Shown here: one piece after another, positions 1 to 5,866 of the stretch
How positions within the stretch are numbered: position 1 is the stretch's first letter
Layout of the letters: the number at the start of each line of letters is the position of its first letter
NCBI GenBank assembly: GCA_035704905.1
Contig: DASSWN010000166.1
Coordinates: 1 to 9,047, forward strand
DNA length: 9,047 nucleotides
Source of the DNA: DASSWG01 sp035704905
GTDB taxonomy: Bacteria; Bacteroidota; Bacteroidia; Flavobacteriales; Flavobacteriaceae
Direction of reading: 5' to 3'
Notes under the pieces: model-generated
What the model was told of the DNA's origin: nothing
Seen by the model: only the letters and a program-made list of their open reading frames with translations
Database searches by the model: none
Translations under genes and position numbers: made by a program

Positions 1-51
1 ACCTCCTCCAATAATAACTACCCGGGGCGCTTCCGAATTTGGAATGTTCAT
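1..51 (-). CDS. FAD/NAD(P) oxidoreductase N-terminus, probably type II NADH dehydrogenase (partial)
   Basis: Reading the minus strand from the ATG at 51-49 gives 17 codons, MNIPNSEAPRVVIIGGG, open to the window edge. The run RVVIIGGG is the first beta strand and glycine-rich turn of a Rossmann fold that binds FAD, placed a few residues from the N-terminus as in membrane-associated single-subunit NADH:quinone dehydrogenases (Ndh-2). The MNIP-type leader resembles flavobacterial members as I remember them, which is recollection and not a search. The rest of the gene lies outside the window, so the exact dehydrogenase type cannot be settled. It is transcribed away from the sigma factor gene, and a candidate promoter lies just upstream. 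Its presence argues against any rightward gene starting inside this stretch. Confidence 0.65.
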   Translation of the reverse strand, partial: MNIPNSEAPRVVIIGGG

Positions 52-70
52 GTGTTAGATTTTACTTTAT

Positions 71-104
71 CAAAGATAGCCATTATCAAAACCAATTTCC
101 CAAC
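71..104 (-). promoter_or_regulatory. Candidate Bacteroidota promoter for the leftward oxidoreductase
   Basis: On the minus strand, TATCTTTG at 78-71 matches the -7 consensus TAnnTTTG exactly. A weak -33 element, GTTG at 104-101, lies 22 bases upstream. Transcription would start near 65, leaving a leader of roughly 15 bases before the ATG at 51. The spacing is right but the -33 box is imperfect. Confidence 0.4.
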
Positions 105-130
105 CTATTTCGAAATTTAGCGTTTCTTTG
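96..130 (+). promoter_or_regulatory. Weak candidate promoter for the sigma factor gene
   Basis: TTTC at 96-99 and TTTCTTTG at 123-130 are separated by 23 bases. Each differs by one base from the Bacteroidota TTTG / TAnnTTTG pattern. The site would place the transcript start about 40 bases before the TTG start at 177. It overlaps the -33 element proposed for the opposite gene, so the two promoters could interfere. In an AT-rich gap such matches arise easily by chance. Confidence 0.2.
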
Positions 131-176
131 TAACAATTCGAAAAAAAGAACAACTTATACGCAATCCATTTCCATT

Positions 177-671
177 TTGAGAAAAGAGCTGGAACATACG
201 TTTGTCGAACTACTTGAAAAAAATCAGAATATTGTTCATAAAGTTTGTCGTATATATACAAACGATCAGGAATCGCACAACGATTTGTTTCAAGAAATCA
301 CTATTCAATTATGGAAAGCTTACCCAAAATTTCGTGGCGATTCAAAATTCAGCACCTGGATGTACAGGGTAGCGTTGAACACCGCGATTACCATGTACCG
401 AAAAGCGAAAAGGGCACCAAAAACCCAAGATTTCGACGACGTGCATTTCAAAATAAGTTCTTCCGGATATGATGAAACTGAAGAGCAACAATTGAAACTG
501 ATGTATGCGGCAGTGAAGGAATTGAACGACATCGACAAAGCTTTGGTGTTTTTGTATCTGGAGGAAAAAGATTATAGGGAAATTTCGGAAACGCTCGGAA
601 TAAGTGAAGTAAATGCGCGGGTGAAAATGAACCGAATTAAAAAGAAATTACGAACAATTTTAAATCCGTAG
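177..671 (+). CDS. ECF-type RNA polymerase sigma factor
   Basis: This is a sigma-70 family factor of the short extracytoplasmic-function type, which directs RNA polymerase to a small regulon. The 164-residue product has a region 2 (about residues 37-74) with DLFQEI, LWKAYPKFRG and FSTWMYRVALNTA, the core-binding and -10 recognition helices. Its C-terminal region 4 (about 114-162) contains the helix-turn-helix YREISETLGISEVNARVKM. No ATG precedes region 2 except one at 39, which lies inside the divergent oxidoreductase gene and would add 46 residues unlike the family. I therefore prefer TTG at 177, giving an N-terminus reading MRKELEHTF, which fits the normal length. A membrane protein follows 3 bases downstream and is a candidate partner. 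The regulon cannot be predicted. Confidence 0.88.
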   Translation: MRKELEHTFVELLEKNQNIVHKVCRIYTNDQESHNDLFQEITIQLWKAYPKFRGDSKFSTWMYRVALNTAITMYRKAKRAPKTQDFDDVHFKISSSGYDETEEQQLKLMYAAVKELNDIDKALVFLYLEEKDYREISETLGISEVNARVKMNRIKKKLRTILNP

Positions 672-674
672 CAG

Positions 675-1292
675 ATGGATGAATTGGAATTATTAAAGAA
701 AGATTGGAAGCGGCATGAAAAGGATTTTCCACGGTTAAAAGCTGCCGAAATTTATCCGATGTTGTTGAAAAAGTCTTCTTCCATCGTGAAATGGATTTTT
801 ATTATTAGTTTGATCGAATTGACCGTTTCAACTTTTTTGAATATTTACTTGACAGACGACCAGTTTTGGGAACAAGTTGAAACCATTCACTTGAAAACAA
901 TTACCATCGGTATTTATATTATCTCCTATTTGGTAACCGGTGTTTTCATTTACTGTTTTTATAAGAATTACCGCCAAATTTCCACCACTGACAGTGCCGC
1001 AAAATTGATGGAAAATATTTTGAAAACCCGAAAAGTTGTAAAATACTATATACTATATGTACTGGTTTCCACCGGAATCACCACCATCTTGTTTTTCATA
1101 TTTTCAGTGGTTTATTTCCCGGTGAAAAATCCTTCCGTTGAACATCCAAACTGGTTTTGGGCGATTTTGATAGGAATTGTTGTTACCGCAATTTTGCTTG
1201 CCGTAGTTTGGGTAATTTATTCATTGCTTTATGGAATTCTTTTGCGAAAATTGAAGCGGAATTACAAGGAACTCAAAAAATTGGAATACTAA
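675..1292 (+). CDS. Four-helix membrane protein paired with the sigma factor, possible anti-sigma factor
   Basis: The 205-residue protein begins with a charged cytoplasmic-looking segment of about 36 residues (MDELELLKKDWKRHEKDFP). Four predicted membrane helices follow at about 37-59, 73-96, 121-147 and 159-190, then a basic tail (RKLKRNYKELKKLEY). I recognise no named domain. There is no HxxxCxxC zinc anti-sigma motif and no FecR-like periplasmic region. Its ATG lies 3 bases after the sigma factor stop, so the two are almost surely co-transcribed and perhaps translationally coupled. That arrangement, together with the short N-terminal cytoplasmic segment, suggests that it holds or senses for the sigma factor. 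This is inference from position only. It could equally be an unrelated membrane protein. Confidence 0.8.
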   Translation: MDELELLKKDWKRHEKDFPRLKAAEIYPMLLKKSSSIVKWIFIISLIELTVSTFLNIYLTDDQFWEQVETIHLKTITIGIYIISYLVTGVFIYCFYKNYRQISTTDSAAKLMENILKTRKVVKYYILYVLVSTGITTILFFIFSVVYFPVKNPSVEHPNWFWAILIGIVVTAILLAVVWVIYSLLYGILLRKLKRNYKELKKLEY

Positions 1293-1315
1293 AAACAGGG
1301 ATGAAGAACCAAAAT

Positions 1316-2113
1316 TCAAAACTCCCGCTGTTTGTTCAATTCTTCCTCGGCTTTCAATTCTTCTTTGGAAATAACCTTTAAGAAAGAAGGATGTTGCTCA
1401 ATGGCATATTCCAATTTTTCAATAATGCTGTCAACCGATTCGTTTTCATAATCGATATCCAGCGGTTTTTTAATGACCATGGATTGCAAAATTCCTTTCT
1501 TCTTTATCCGTAATCCCTTTTTATCGAACGACCGCCGAAAACCATCAATTACCACCGGAACCACAATTGGTTTATATTTTCGAATAATGTGTGAAGTGCC
1601 TTTTCGCAAGGGTTTCCATGGCTTGGTCGTTCCTTGTGGGAAAGTGATAACCCATCCATCGTTCAGCGCCTTTCCGATATTGCTGATATCGCTCATTTTT
1701 ACTTGCCGGTTCACTTCTTTCCCCTTTTCGCGCCAAGTTCGTTCAACGCTAACCGAACCGCCATACGCAAAAAGCCGGGCAATTAACCCGGATTGCATGG
1801 TTTCTTTGGCCGCGATGTAATAAATATTCAATTTTGGGCGCCACAAATAGCCCACATTTTTTATGGAATCTGTTCTTCCGCTGAGACTTGCATTAAAAAC
1901 ATGGAACATGGCAACCACATCGGCAAAATAGGTTTGGTGATTGGAAACAAAAAGCACGTTTTTATCGGGCAAGTCTTTAATGATTTCAGAGCCTTCGATT
2001 TTCAATTCGTTAAACCCGCGATAACGCCGATGTGTCAATACGCCCAGAATGCGGATCAACCATTTTTTAAGAAACAAAATATGTCCAAAAGGATTTCTTT
2101 TGAATAATGCCAT
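1316..2113 (-). CDS. PlsC-like 1-acylglycerol-3-phosphate acyltransferase family protein
   Basis: This family transfers a fatty acyl group to lysophosphatidic acid or a related lysolipid at the inner membrane, making phosphatidic acid or modified lipids. In the 265 residues, motif I is NHQTYFAD (58-65), motif II is around SVSVERTW (120-127), motif III is FPQGTT (158-163) and motif IV is VVPVVIDG (184-191). An N-terminal hydrophobic, basic segment (about 10-27) fits membrane attachment. Two deviations stand out: five rather than four residues separate the motif I histidine (59) and aspartate (65), and motif III has Gln160 where most members have Glu. The substrate may therefore differ from that of classical PlsC. 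The ATG at 2113 follows a good promoter match. The 3' end converges on the membrane protein gene, 23 bases away. Confidence 0.85.
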   Translation of the reverse strand: MALFKRNPFGHILFLKKWLIRILGVLTHRRYRGFNELKIEGSEIIKDLPDKNVLFVSNHQTYFADVVAMFHVFNASLSGRTDSIKNVGYLWRPKLNIYYIAAKETMQSGLIARLFAYGGSVSVERTWREKGKEVNRQVKMSDISNIGKALNDGWVITFPQGTTKPWKPLRKGTSHIIRKYKPIVVPVVIDGFRRSFDKKGLRIKKKGILQSMVIKKPLDIDYENESVDSIIEKLEYAIEQHPSFLKVISKEELKAEEELNKQREF

Positions 2114-2140
2114 TAGTTTAAAATTGCATGAAAAAGTTCA

Positions 2141-2148
2141 CAAAGGTA
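2141..2148 (-). promoter_or_regulatory. Candidate -7 box for the acyltransferase gene
   Basis: Read on the minus strand, TACCTTTG at 2148-2141 matches the Bacteroidota -7 consensus TAnnTTTG exactly, in the 48-base gap between the NUDIX stop and the acyltransferase ATG. A transcript would start near 2134, about 20 bases before the ATG. No convincing TTTG -33 box is seen at the usual spacing. The acyltransferase may thus have its own promoter besides read-through from the NUDIX gene. Confidence 0.5.
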
Positions 2149-2161
2149 CGAAATCGAGGGT

Positions 2162-2803
2162 TTATAAAACCATTTTCAACAAGGCTTTCACCTCGTTCAA
2201 AATCATTCCGGTGGCTCCCCATACAATATGTTCATTAAATTGAAAAGCCCGAACCGTAATATTTGTGGCATACGAAGTGGTCATTTGGGTTTCTATCAGA
2301 AAACTTTCATCCAAAAAATGGTTCAAATCAACTTCTATTATAGCTTCTACCTCGCTTTCTTGCGGAACAAACCGAGGCGTTTCATCAATGGTTCCCAAAA
2401 AAGGCCTTACCAAAAAATTGGAAGGAGGAATATAAATTTCGGTCAGTTCACGCCAAATTTCAATATTTCTGGGCTCTGCCCCCACTTCTTCCCAAGTTTC
2501 CCTCAAAGCCGTTTCCAATAAATTTTTATCTTGGACTTCCATTCTTCCGCCGGGCAAAGCGATTTGGCCCGAATGAACCCCTTCATACTTTTTTCGAAGA
2601 ATGAGCAACAATTTGGTTTCACCCGAGGACCCTGGAAAAAACAGCGCCAAAACGCCGGCTTTGAACGGTTTCTTCTTGACGGGATCCCATTTTTTCATTT
2701 GTTCCCTTCGTTTCCGGGGAGCCATTTCTTCATGGAATTCGGCCCCCGAGAGTTCGATTTTTTTTACTTTTGAAATCGATTTTTTAAATTCCGCAAATGT
2801 CAT
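2162..2803 (-). CDS. NUDIX hydrolase, CoA pyrophosphatase type
   Basis: NUDIX enzymes of this group cleave the pyrophosphate bond of coenzyme A or its derivatives to phosphopantetheine and 3',5'-ADP. The 213-residue protein carries a CoA-subfamily segment LLLILRKKYEGVHSGQIALP (65-84) leading into the NUDIX box. The box starts at GGRMEVQD (85-92) and ends with RETWEEVG (101-108), whose glutamates bind the metal. An acidic residue at position 92, one place off the general NUDIX pattern, is usual for the CoA group. The C-terminal WGATGMILNEV also fits. The ATG at 2803 is chosen because the N-terminus reads as a normal family start. It overlaps the divergent isomerase start by 7 bases. Its own promoter must lie inside the isomerase coding region. 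The acyltransferase follows downstream. Confidence 0.88.
   Translation of the reverse strand: MTFAEFKKSISKVKKIELSGAEFHEEMAPRKRREQMKKWDPVKKKPFKAGVLALFFPGSSGETKLLLILRKKYEGVHSGQIALPGGRMEVQDKNLLETALRETWEEVGAEPRNIEIWRELTEIYIPPSNFLVRPFLGTIDETPRFVPQESEVEAIIEVDLNHFLDESFLIETQMTTSYATNITVRAFQFNEHIVWGATGMILNEVKALLKMVL
2765..2772 (+). promoter_or_regulatory. Candidate -7 box for the isomerase gene, inside the NUDIX gene
   Basis: TACTTTTG at 2765-2772 matches the Bacteroidota -7 consensus TAnnTTTG exactly. It sits 24 bases before the isomerase ATG at 2797, so the transcript would start near 2779. The -33 region holds only a poor match (TTCG near 2738-2741). Its place is forced by the overlapping divergent starts, since there is no intergenic space. 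Confidence 0.45.
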
Positions 2804-3525
2804 TTTTCAAATTTCTGATTACAATTGTGCTGTTGAGTGTTTTTTCAGCTTGCCAAGATAACAAAACCCAAAAAACCACTAAAAAGGAAATCCCTACGCC
2901 GGCAGTAAAAAATAGTCCGGCAGAAAAGGTGGTGATTCCCGGCCAAAAAGAACGTGACTTCGATTTTTCAAAAATAAAAACACTTTCCCAAGAAGACCTG
3001 AAACCCTTCTTGCGGAAATACGGCAAGGAAAATCCGGAAACAAAAGTCCGCATTAAAACTGATTTTGGAAATATTGTGGTACAATTATTTAGCGACACGC
3101 CTTTGCACCGTGCTAATTTTATCCATTTGGTCAAATTGGGATATTTCAACAGTACTTTTTTTCACCGCGTTGACGAAGGTTTTGTAATTCAGGGTGGAAA
3201 CAGTGATAAAGTTTTTACACAAAAAATTCGCGCAAAAGTGGGCGATTTTTTAATTCCAAACGAAGCAAGTCCTCGACATCCGCACGATCGAGGGACGGTT
3301 TCTATGGCAAAATATCGCAAGCAGAATATTTCGGATGCTTCTTCCCCCTTCGAATTTTTCATTGTTCAAAGTAAAAACGGCGCCCATCATTTAGATGGGG
3401 AGCATACTGTTTTTGGAAAAGTAATCGAAGGAATGAATGTAGTGGATTCCATCAACAAAGTGCCGACCGACGATTTGGAATGGCCGCTGCGGAATGTTTA
3501 TATGGAAATTGAGATTATTGAGTAG
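2797..3525 (+). CDS. Cyclophilin-type peptidyl-prolyl cis-trans isomerase, lipoprotein
   Basis: This enzyme catalyses cis-trans isomerisation of prolyl bonds and probably helps fold proteins in the periplasm or at the outer membrane. A 242-residue product starts with a lipoprotein signal, hydrophobic residues 6-16 and then FSAC with the lipidated Cys19. A Lys/Thr/Pro-rich linker to about residue 50 follows. The cyclophilin domain runs from about 82 to the end, with FFHRVDEGFVIQGGN (121-135) containing the catalytic Arg124 and the Phe129 and Gln132 counterparts. Further on come FEFFIVQ (185-191) and LDGEHTVFGKV (199-209). The position of the cyclosporin-contacting Trp in human cyclophilin A appears to be His198, as is common in bacteria. 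The 5' end overlaps the NUDIX gene and the 3' end overlaps the TRIC gene by 11 bases, tail to tail. Confidence 0.9.
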   Translation: MSFFKFLITIVLLSVFSACQDNKTQKTTKKEIPTPAVKNSPAEKVVIPGQKERDFDFSKIKTLSQEDLKPFLRKYGKENPETKVRIKTDFGNIVVQLFSDTPLHRANFIHLVKLGYFNSTFFHRVDEGFVIQGGNSDKVFTQKIRAKVGDFLIPNEASPRHPHDRGTVSMAKYRKQNISDASSPFEFFIVQSKNGAHHLDGEHTVFGKVIEGMNVVDSINKVPTDDLEWPLRNVYMEIEIIE

Positions 3526-4138
3526 AGGATTTTTCCTGTTTATATAAAGAGGGAAGCGAAAGTTTAAAAATCACCGCAAAACTTCGGGCCAGAATAACCA
3601 CCAAACCGGCAATCAAAAAAGCCCAGTTTTCAGAGATATTTATTTTTATCAGCAAAAAATAGCTGAACCCACCCAAAATACATGCGGTGGCATAAATTTC
3701 TTTTCGAAAGATCACAGGAATTTCATTGCAAAGCATATCGCGGATTACGCCGCCAAAACATGCGCTCATAGTTCCAATGGCAACGCACATCACCGCCGGC
3801 AAACCAGCAGCAATCCCTTTTTCGACCCCAACAACTGTGTACAAACCGATTCCGATGGTGTCAAACATGAAAAAGGAAGTGCGCAAATAATTCAGTTTAT
3901 TCCTGAAAATTATCGCAAAAATAGTGGTAGCAACAACTACATAAACATAAGTCAAATCGCGCATCCAGGCAACCGGAAACCCGATAAGCACATCTCGCAG
4001 CGTTCCTCCGCCCACCGAGGTTACGAAAGCAATTATCAGCACACCAAAGCCATCCAGCCGCTTTTTCATGGCCGTCAAAACCCCGGAAATGGAGAAGGCA
4101 ATGACGCCCATAATGTCCATAATCAGAAGATAATCCAT
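3515..4138 (-). CDS. TRIC-family cation channel / UPF0126 membrane protein
   Basis: Prokaryotic TRIC proteins (UPF0126, YadS-like) are trimeric inner-membrane monovalent cation channels. Some members have instead been linked to glycine uptake. The 207-residue protein is almost wholly hydrophobic and shows the expected internal duplication. The first repeat contains VTSVGGGTLRDVLIG (39-53), and the second contains MSACFGGVIRDML (124-136). The paired glycine-rich kinks followed by Arg-Asp (48-49 and 133-134) are the family signature. About seven helices fit. The ATG at 4138 overlaps the stop of the RDD gene as TGATG, so translation is probably coupled, and this supports the chosen start over the internal Met7. 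The C-terminal tail KQEKSSTQ lies in the overlap with the convergent isomerase gene. The transported ion cannot be told from sequence. Confidence 0.88.
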   Translation of the reverse strand: MDYLLIMDIMGVIAFSISGVLTAMKKRLDGFGVLIIAFVTSVGGGTLRDVLIGFPVAWMRDLTYVYVVVATTIFAIIFRNKLNYLRTSFFMFDTIGIGLYTVVGVEKGIAAGLPAVMCVAIGTMSACFGGVIRDMLCNEIPVIFRKEIYATACILGGFSYFLLIKINISENWAFLIAGLVVILARSFAVIFKLSLPSLYKQEKSSTQ

Positions 4139-4851
4139 CAGCTTTGTGTATAAAAATTATAATCGAGCAAAATTCTTTCAATAAATTTCATGGGCATTTC
4201 TTTCGGAACAACCTCCATGACAGTGGCCACTCTTTCCGATAATGCCAAAATTATTTTGTGGTTGCCGTTCTTTTTGGCATCCCGAAAAACTTCATTTATA
4301 GTTTGTATCTCCCGATCGGTAAATACTTGTACTTGTGGATATTGAGGCTGATAATTCGTTGGGATTTCCACAGAGGCCAACTGCTGAATGGAAACGTGTT
4401 CCCGTTCCGAAATCACGGTTGTTCTGGCAGCAATATCGCCCAAACGCTGACCCTTTCCATTCAATAAAATCGTAATTACAGCAACGGAACCGCTACTGAA
4501 TTTAATATCGACAAATCTTAAGAGCCACCGGACCGCATAATTTGAAAAAGAGGGGGAAGAACCGTCGAGCATTACCACGCGTAGTTTCATAGCTGCTTTT
4601 CCCGGAGACCGACCATTCCAAAAAGTTTCAAAAATCAAATGATAAACAAAAAAAGGCAACCCCAGAACCAAATAATAAACCCACATTTGGGCGCTGTCCA
4701 TTCCAAGACCATTGAAGCCAATGGACATTAGGATGGCATAAACAATAATGAGCAAACCATCAATGAGGAATGCCAAAATTCGATCCCAAATGCTGGCGAC
4801 TTGTTGATGCAATTTTACATTTTGGGCAGATTCTATTTGAAAATTATCCAT
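4138..4851 (-). CDS. RDD-family membrane protein with soluble C-terminal tail
   Basis: RDD proteins are small inner-membrane proteins with conserved Arg and Asp residues. A few have been implicated in ion transport, but most have no known role. In the 237 residues the RDD core spans about 18-147. It has DRILAFLID (23-31) with Arg24 and Asp31, a second helix at about 56-76, RSPGKAAMKLRVV (81-93), RWLLRFVD (108-115) and GQRLGDIAART (134-144). Residues 150-237 form a hydrophilic, partly helical tail ending in LDYNFYTQS. The tail has no domain I can name. The gene diverges from the SpoIIM gene with only 34 bases between starts. It is translationally coupled to the downstream TRIC gene. Its position beside a MoxR cluster suggests that it belongs to that membrane system, which is inference. 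Confidence 0.87.
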   Translation of the reverse strand: MDNFQIESAQNVKLHQQVASIWDRILAFLIDGLLIIVYAILMSIGFNGLGMDSAQMWVYYLVLGLPFFVYHLIFETFWNGRSPGKAAMKLRVVMLDGSSPSFSNYAVRWLLRFVDIKFSSGSVAVITILLNGKGQRLGDIAARTTVISEREHVSIQQLASVEIPTNYQPQYPQVQVFTDREIQTINEVFRDAKKNGNHKIILALSERVATVMEVVPKEMPMKFIERILLDYNFYTQS

Positions 4852-4867
4852 TTAATCCGTTTCTTTG
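4836..4867 (+). promoter_or_regulatory. Candidate promoter for the SpoIIM-to-MoxR operon
   Basis: TTTG at 4836-4839 and TTTCTTTG at 4860-4867 are 20 bases apart, matching TTTG / TAnnTTTG with one mismatch in the -7 box. A transcript would start near 4874, about a dozen bases before the ATG at 4886. The -33 element lies within the first codons of the divergent RDD gene, so the two promoters would overlap physically. Confidence 0.4.
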
Positions 4868-4885
4868 AAAACTAACAAACCGGTA

Positions 4886-5866
4886 ATGCGAGAGGCAGCT
4901 TTTGTGAAGCAAAATAAGGATAAATGGGCAAGATTTGAAAATCTTTTGTTGCAGAATGCAAAAGTTTCTCCCGATGAGCTTGCCGAATTGTACCTCGAAG
5001 TAACCGACAACTTGGCTTATGCAAACACTTTTTACCCCAAAAGTGCGGTTTCAAAGTACTTAAATGAGCTTTCCGCCAAGGCACATCAAAAAATTTATAA
5101 AACCAAAAAAGAATCGCGCGGGAAGATCGCCGACTTTTTTTTGAGAGAATTTCCGCTGTTTTTTTACCAGTATCTGCGGCAACTGCTAATTTCTTTTCTT
5201 GTTTTTGCTTTGTTTACAATTGTAGGAGCTTTCTCGGTTGCGCAAGAAGGAACTTTTGCCCGGGCTTTTCTCGGAGATGATTATATGAATATGACTTTGG
5301 AAAATATCGCCAACGAAGACCCCATGGCCGTTTACAAAAAAATGGGCGAAATGAACATGTTCATGGGAATTACCATAAACAATATAAAAGTTGCGCTCGC
5401 CACCTTTGTGCTGGGTATTTTTGCCGGAATCGGTTCGCTTTACAGCTTGATGCAAAATGCGATTATGCTTGGTGCTTTTCAATATTTTTTTTATGAAAAA
5501 GAGCTTCTTTGGGAATCAATGCGCACGATTTGGATACATGGGACCATCGAAATTTCGGTTATCATTGTCGCGGGTTGTGCAGGCTTGGTGCTGGGAAACA
5601 GCCTTCTTTTTCCAAAAACATTTACCCGATTGCAATCATTTATTCAAGGCACAAAAGATGGTTTGAAAATTGTGCTAAGCACTATTCCGTTTTTTATTGT
5701 GGCGGGCTTTTTGGAAGGATTTGTCACCCGAAAAACGCACATGCCCGACTGGCTTGCCATAGCAATTATCAGTCTTTCCTTTCTGCTGATAATCTTTTAT
5801 TACGTCTTGTATCCAATCTATCTTCATAAAAAACAAACCAATGGAAAACCAATATATCCAGTTTAA
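4886..5866 (+). CDS. SpoIIM-family (stage II sporulation protein M-like) integral membrane protein
   Basis: SpoIIM is named for the Bacillus engulfment protein, but this family is widespread in non-sporulating bacteria beside MoxR genes, where its role is unknown. The 326-residue protein has a soluble N-terminus of about 90 residues. Helices follow at about 98-118, 167-187, 190-205, 220-240, 262-284 and 289-312. The segments NNIKVALATFVLGIFAGIGS (165-184) and HGTIEISVIIVAGCAGLVLG (218-237), with His218 and Glu222, match the family signature. An upstream in-frame TTG at 4865 would add seven residues. I prefer the ATG at 4886, because MREAAFVKQNK is the usual family beginning as I recall it and because the TTG overlaps the candidate -7 box. 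It is the first gene of the operon, and its last 26 bases overlap the next gene. Confidence 0.87.
   Translation: MREAAFVKQNKDKWARFENLLLQNAKVSPDELAELYLEVTDNLAYANTFYPKSAVSKYLNELSAKAHQKIYKTKKESRGKIADFFLREFPLFFYQYLRQLLISFLVFALFTIVGAFSVAQEGTFARAFLGDDYMNMTLENIANEDPMAVYKKMGEMNMFMGITINNIKVALATFVLGIFAGIGSLYSLMQNAIMLGAFQYFFYEKELLWESMRTIWIHGTIEISVIIVAGCAGLVLGNSLLFPKTFTRLQSFIQGTKDGLKIVLSTIPFFIVAGFLEGFVTRKTHMPDWLAIAIISLSFLLIIFYYVLYPIYLHKKQTNGKPIYPV

Noticed and set aside
39..176. N-terminal extension of the sigma factor from the ATG at 39
   Set aside because: The added 46 residues do not look like a sigma factor and the start lies inside the divergent oxidoreductase coding sequence.
1293..1333. Inverted repeat AAACAGGGA / TCCCGCTGTTT between convergent genes, a possible terminator
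   Set aside because: The stem is broken by a two-base bulge, the loop is about 21 bases, and neither side is followed by a clear T-run, so it is too weak to call.
1473..2107. Open frames on the plus strand across the acyltransferase gene
   Set aside because: They are shadow frames of the well-supported minus-strand gene, with no domain or plausible protein character.
2228..2773. Plus-strand open frames opposite the NUDIX gene
   Set aside because: Their compositions are Phe/Arg-rich as expected of antisense reading, and the minus-strand frame has complete NUDIX motifs.
2853..2860. TATCTTGG on the minus strand as a -7 box for the NUDIX gene
   Set aside because: It has one mismatch to TAnnTTTG and no -33 match at the right distance. 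The true promoter cannot be placed by eye.
3526..3537. AGGA-TTTT-TCCT hairpin just after the isomerase stop
   Set aside because: A four-base stem without a following T-run is expected by chance, and it lies inside the TRIC coding region.
4867..4917. Minus-strand promoter for the RDD gene (TAGTTTTC at 4874-4867 or TTATTTTG at 4917-4910)
   Set aside because: Both have one mismatch in the -7 box, and at most the second has a weak -33 partner, so they compete without a clear winner.
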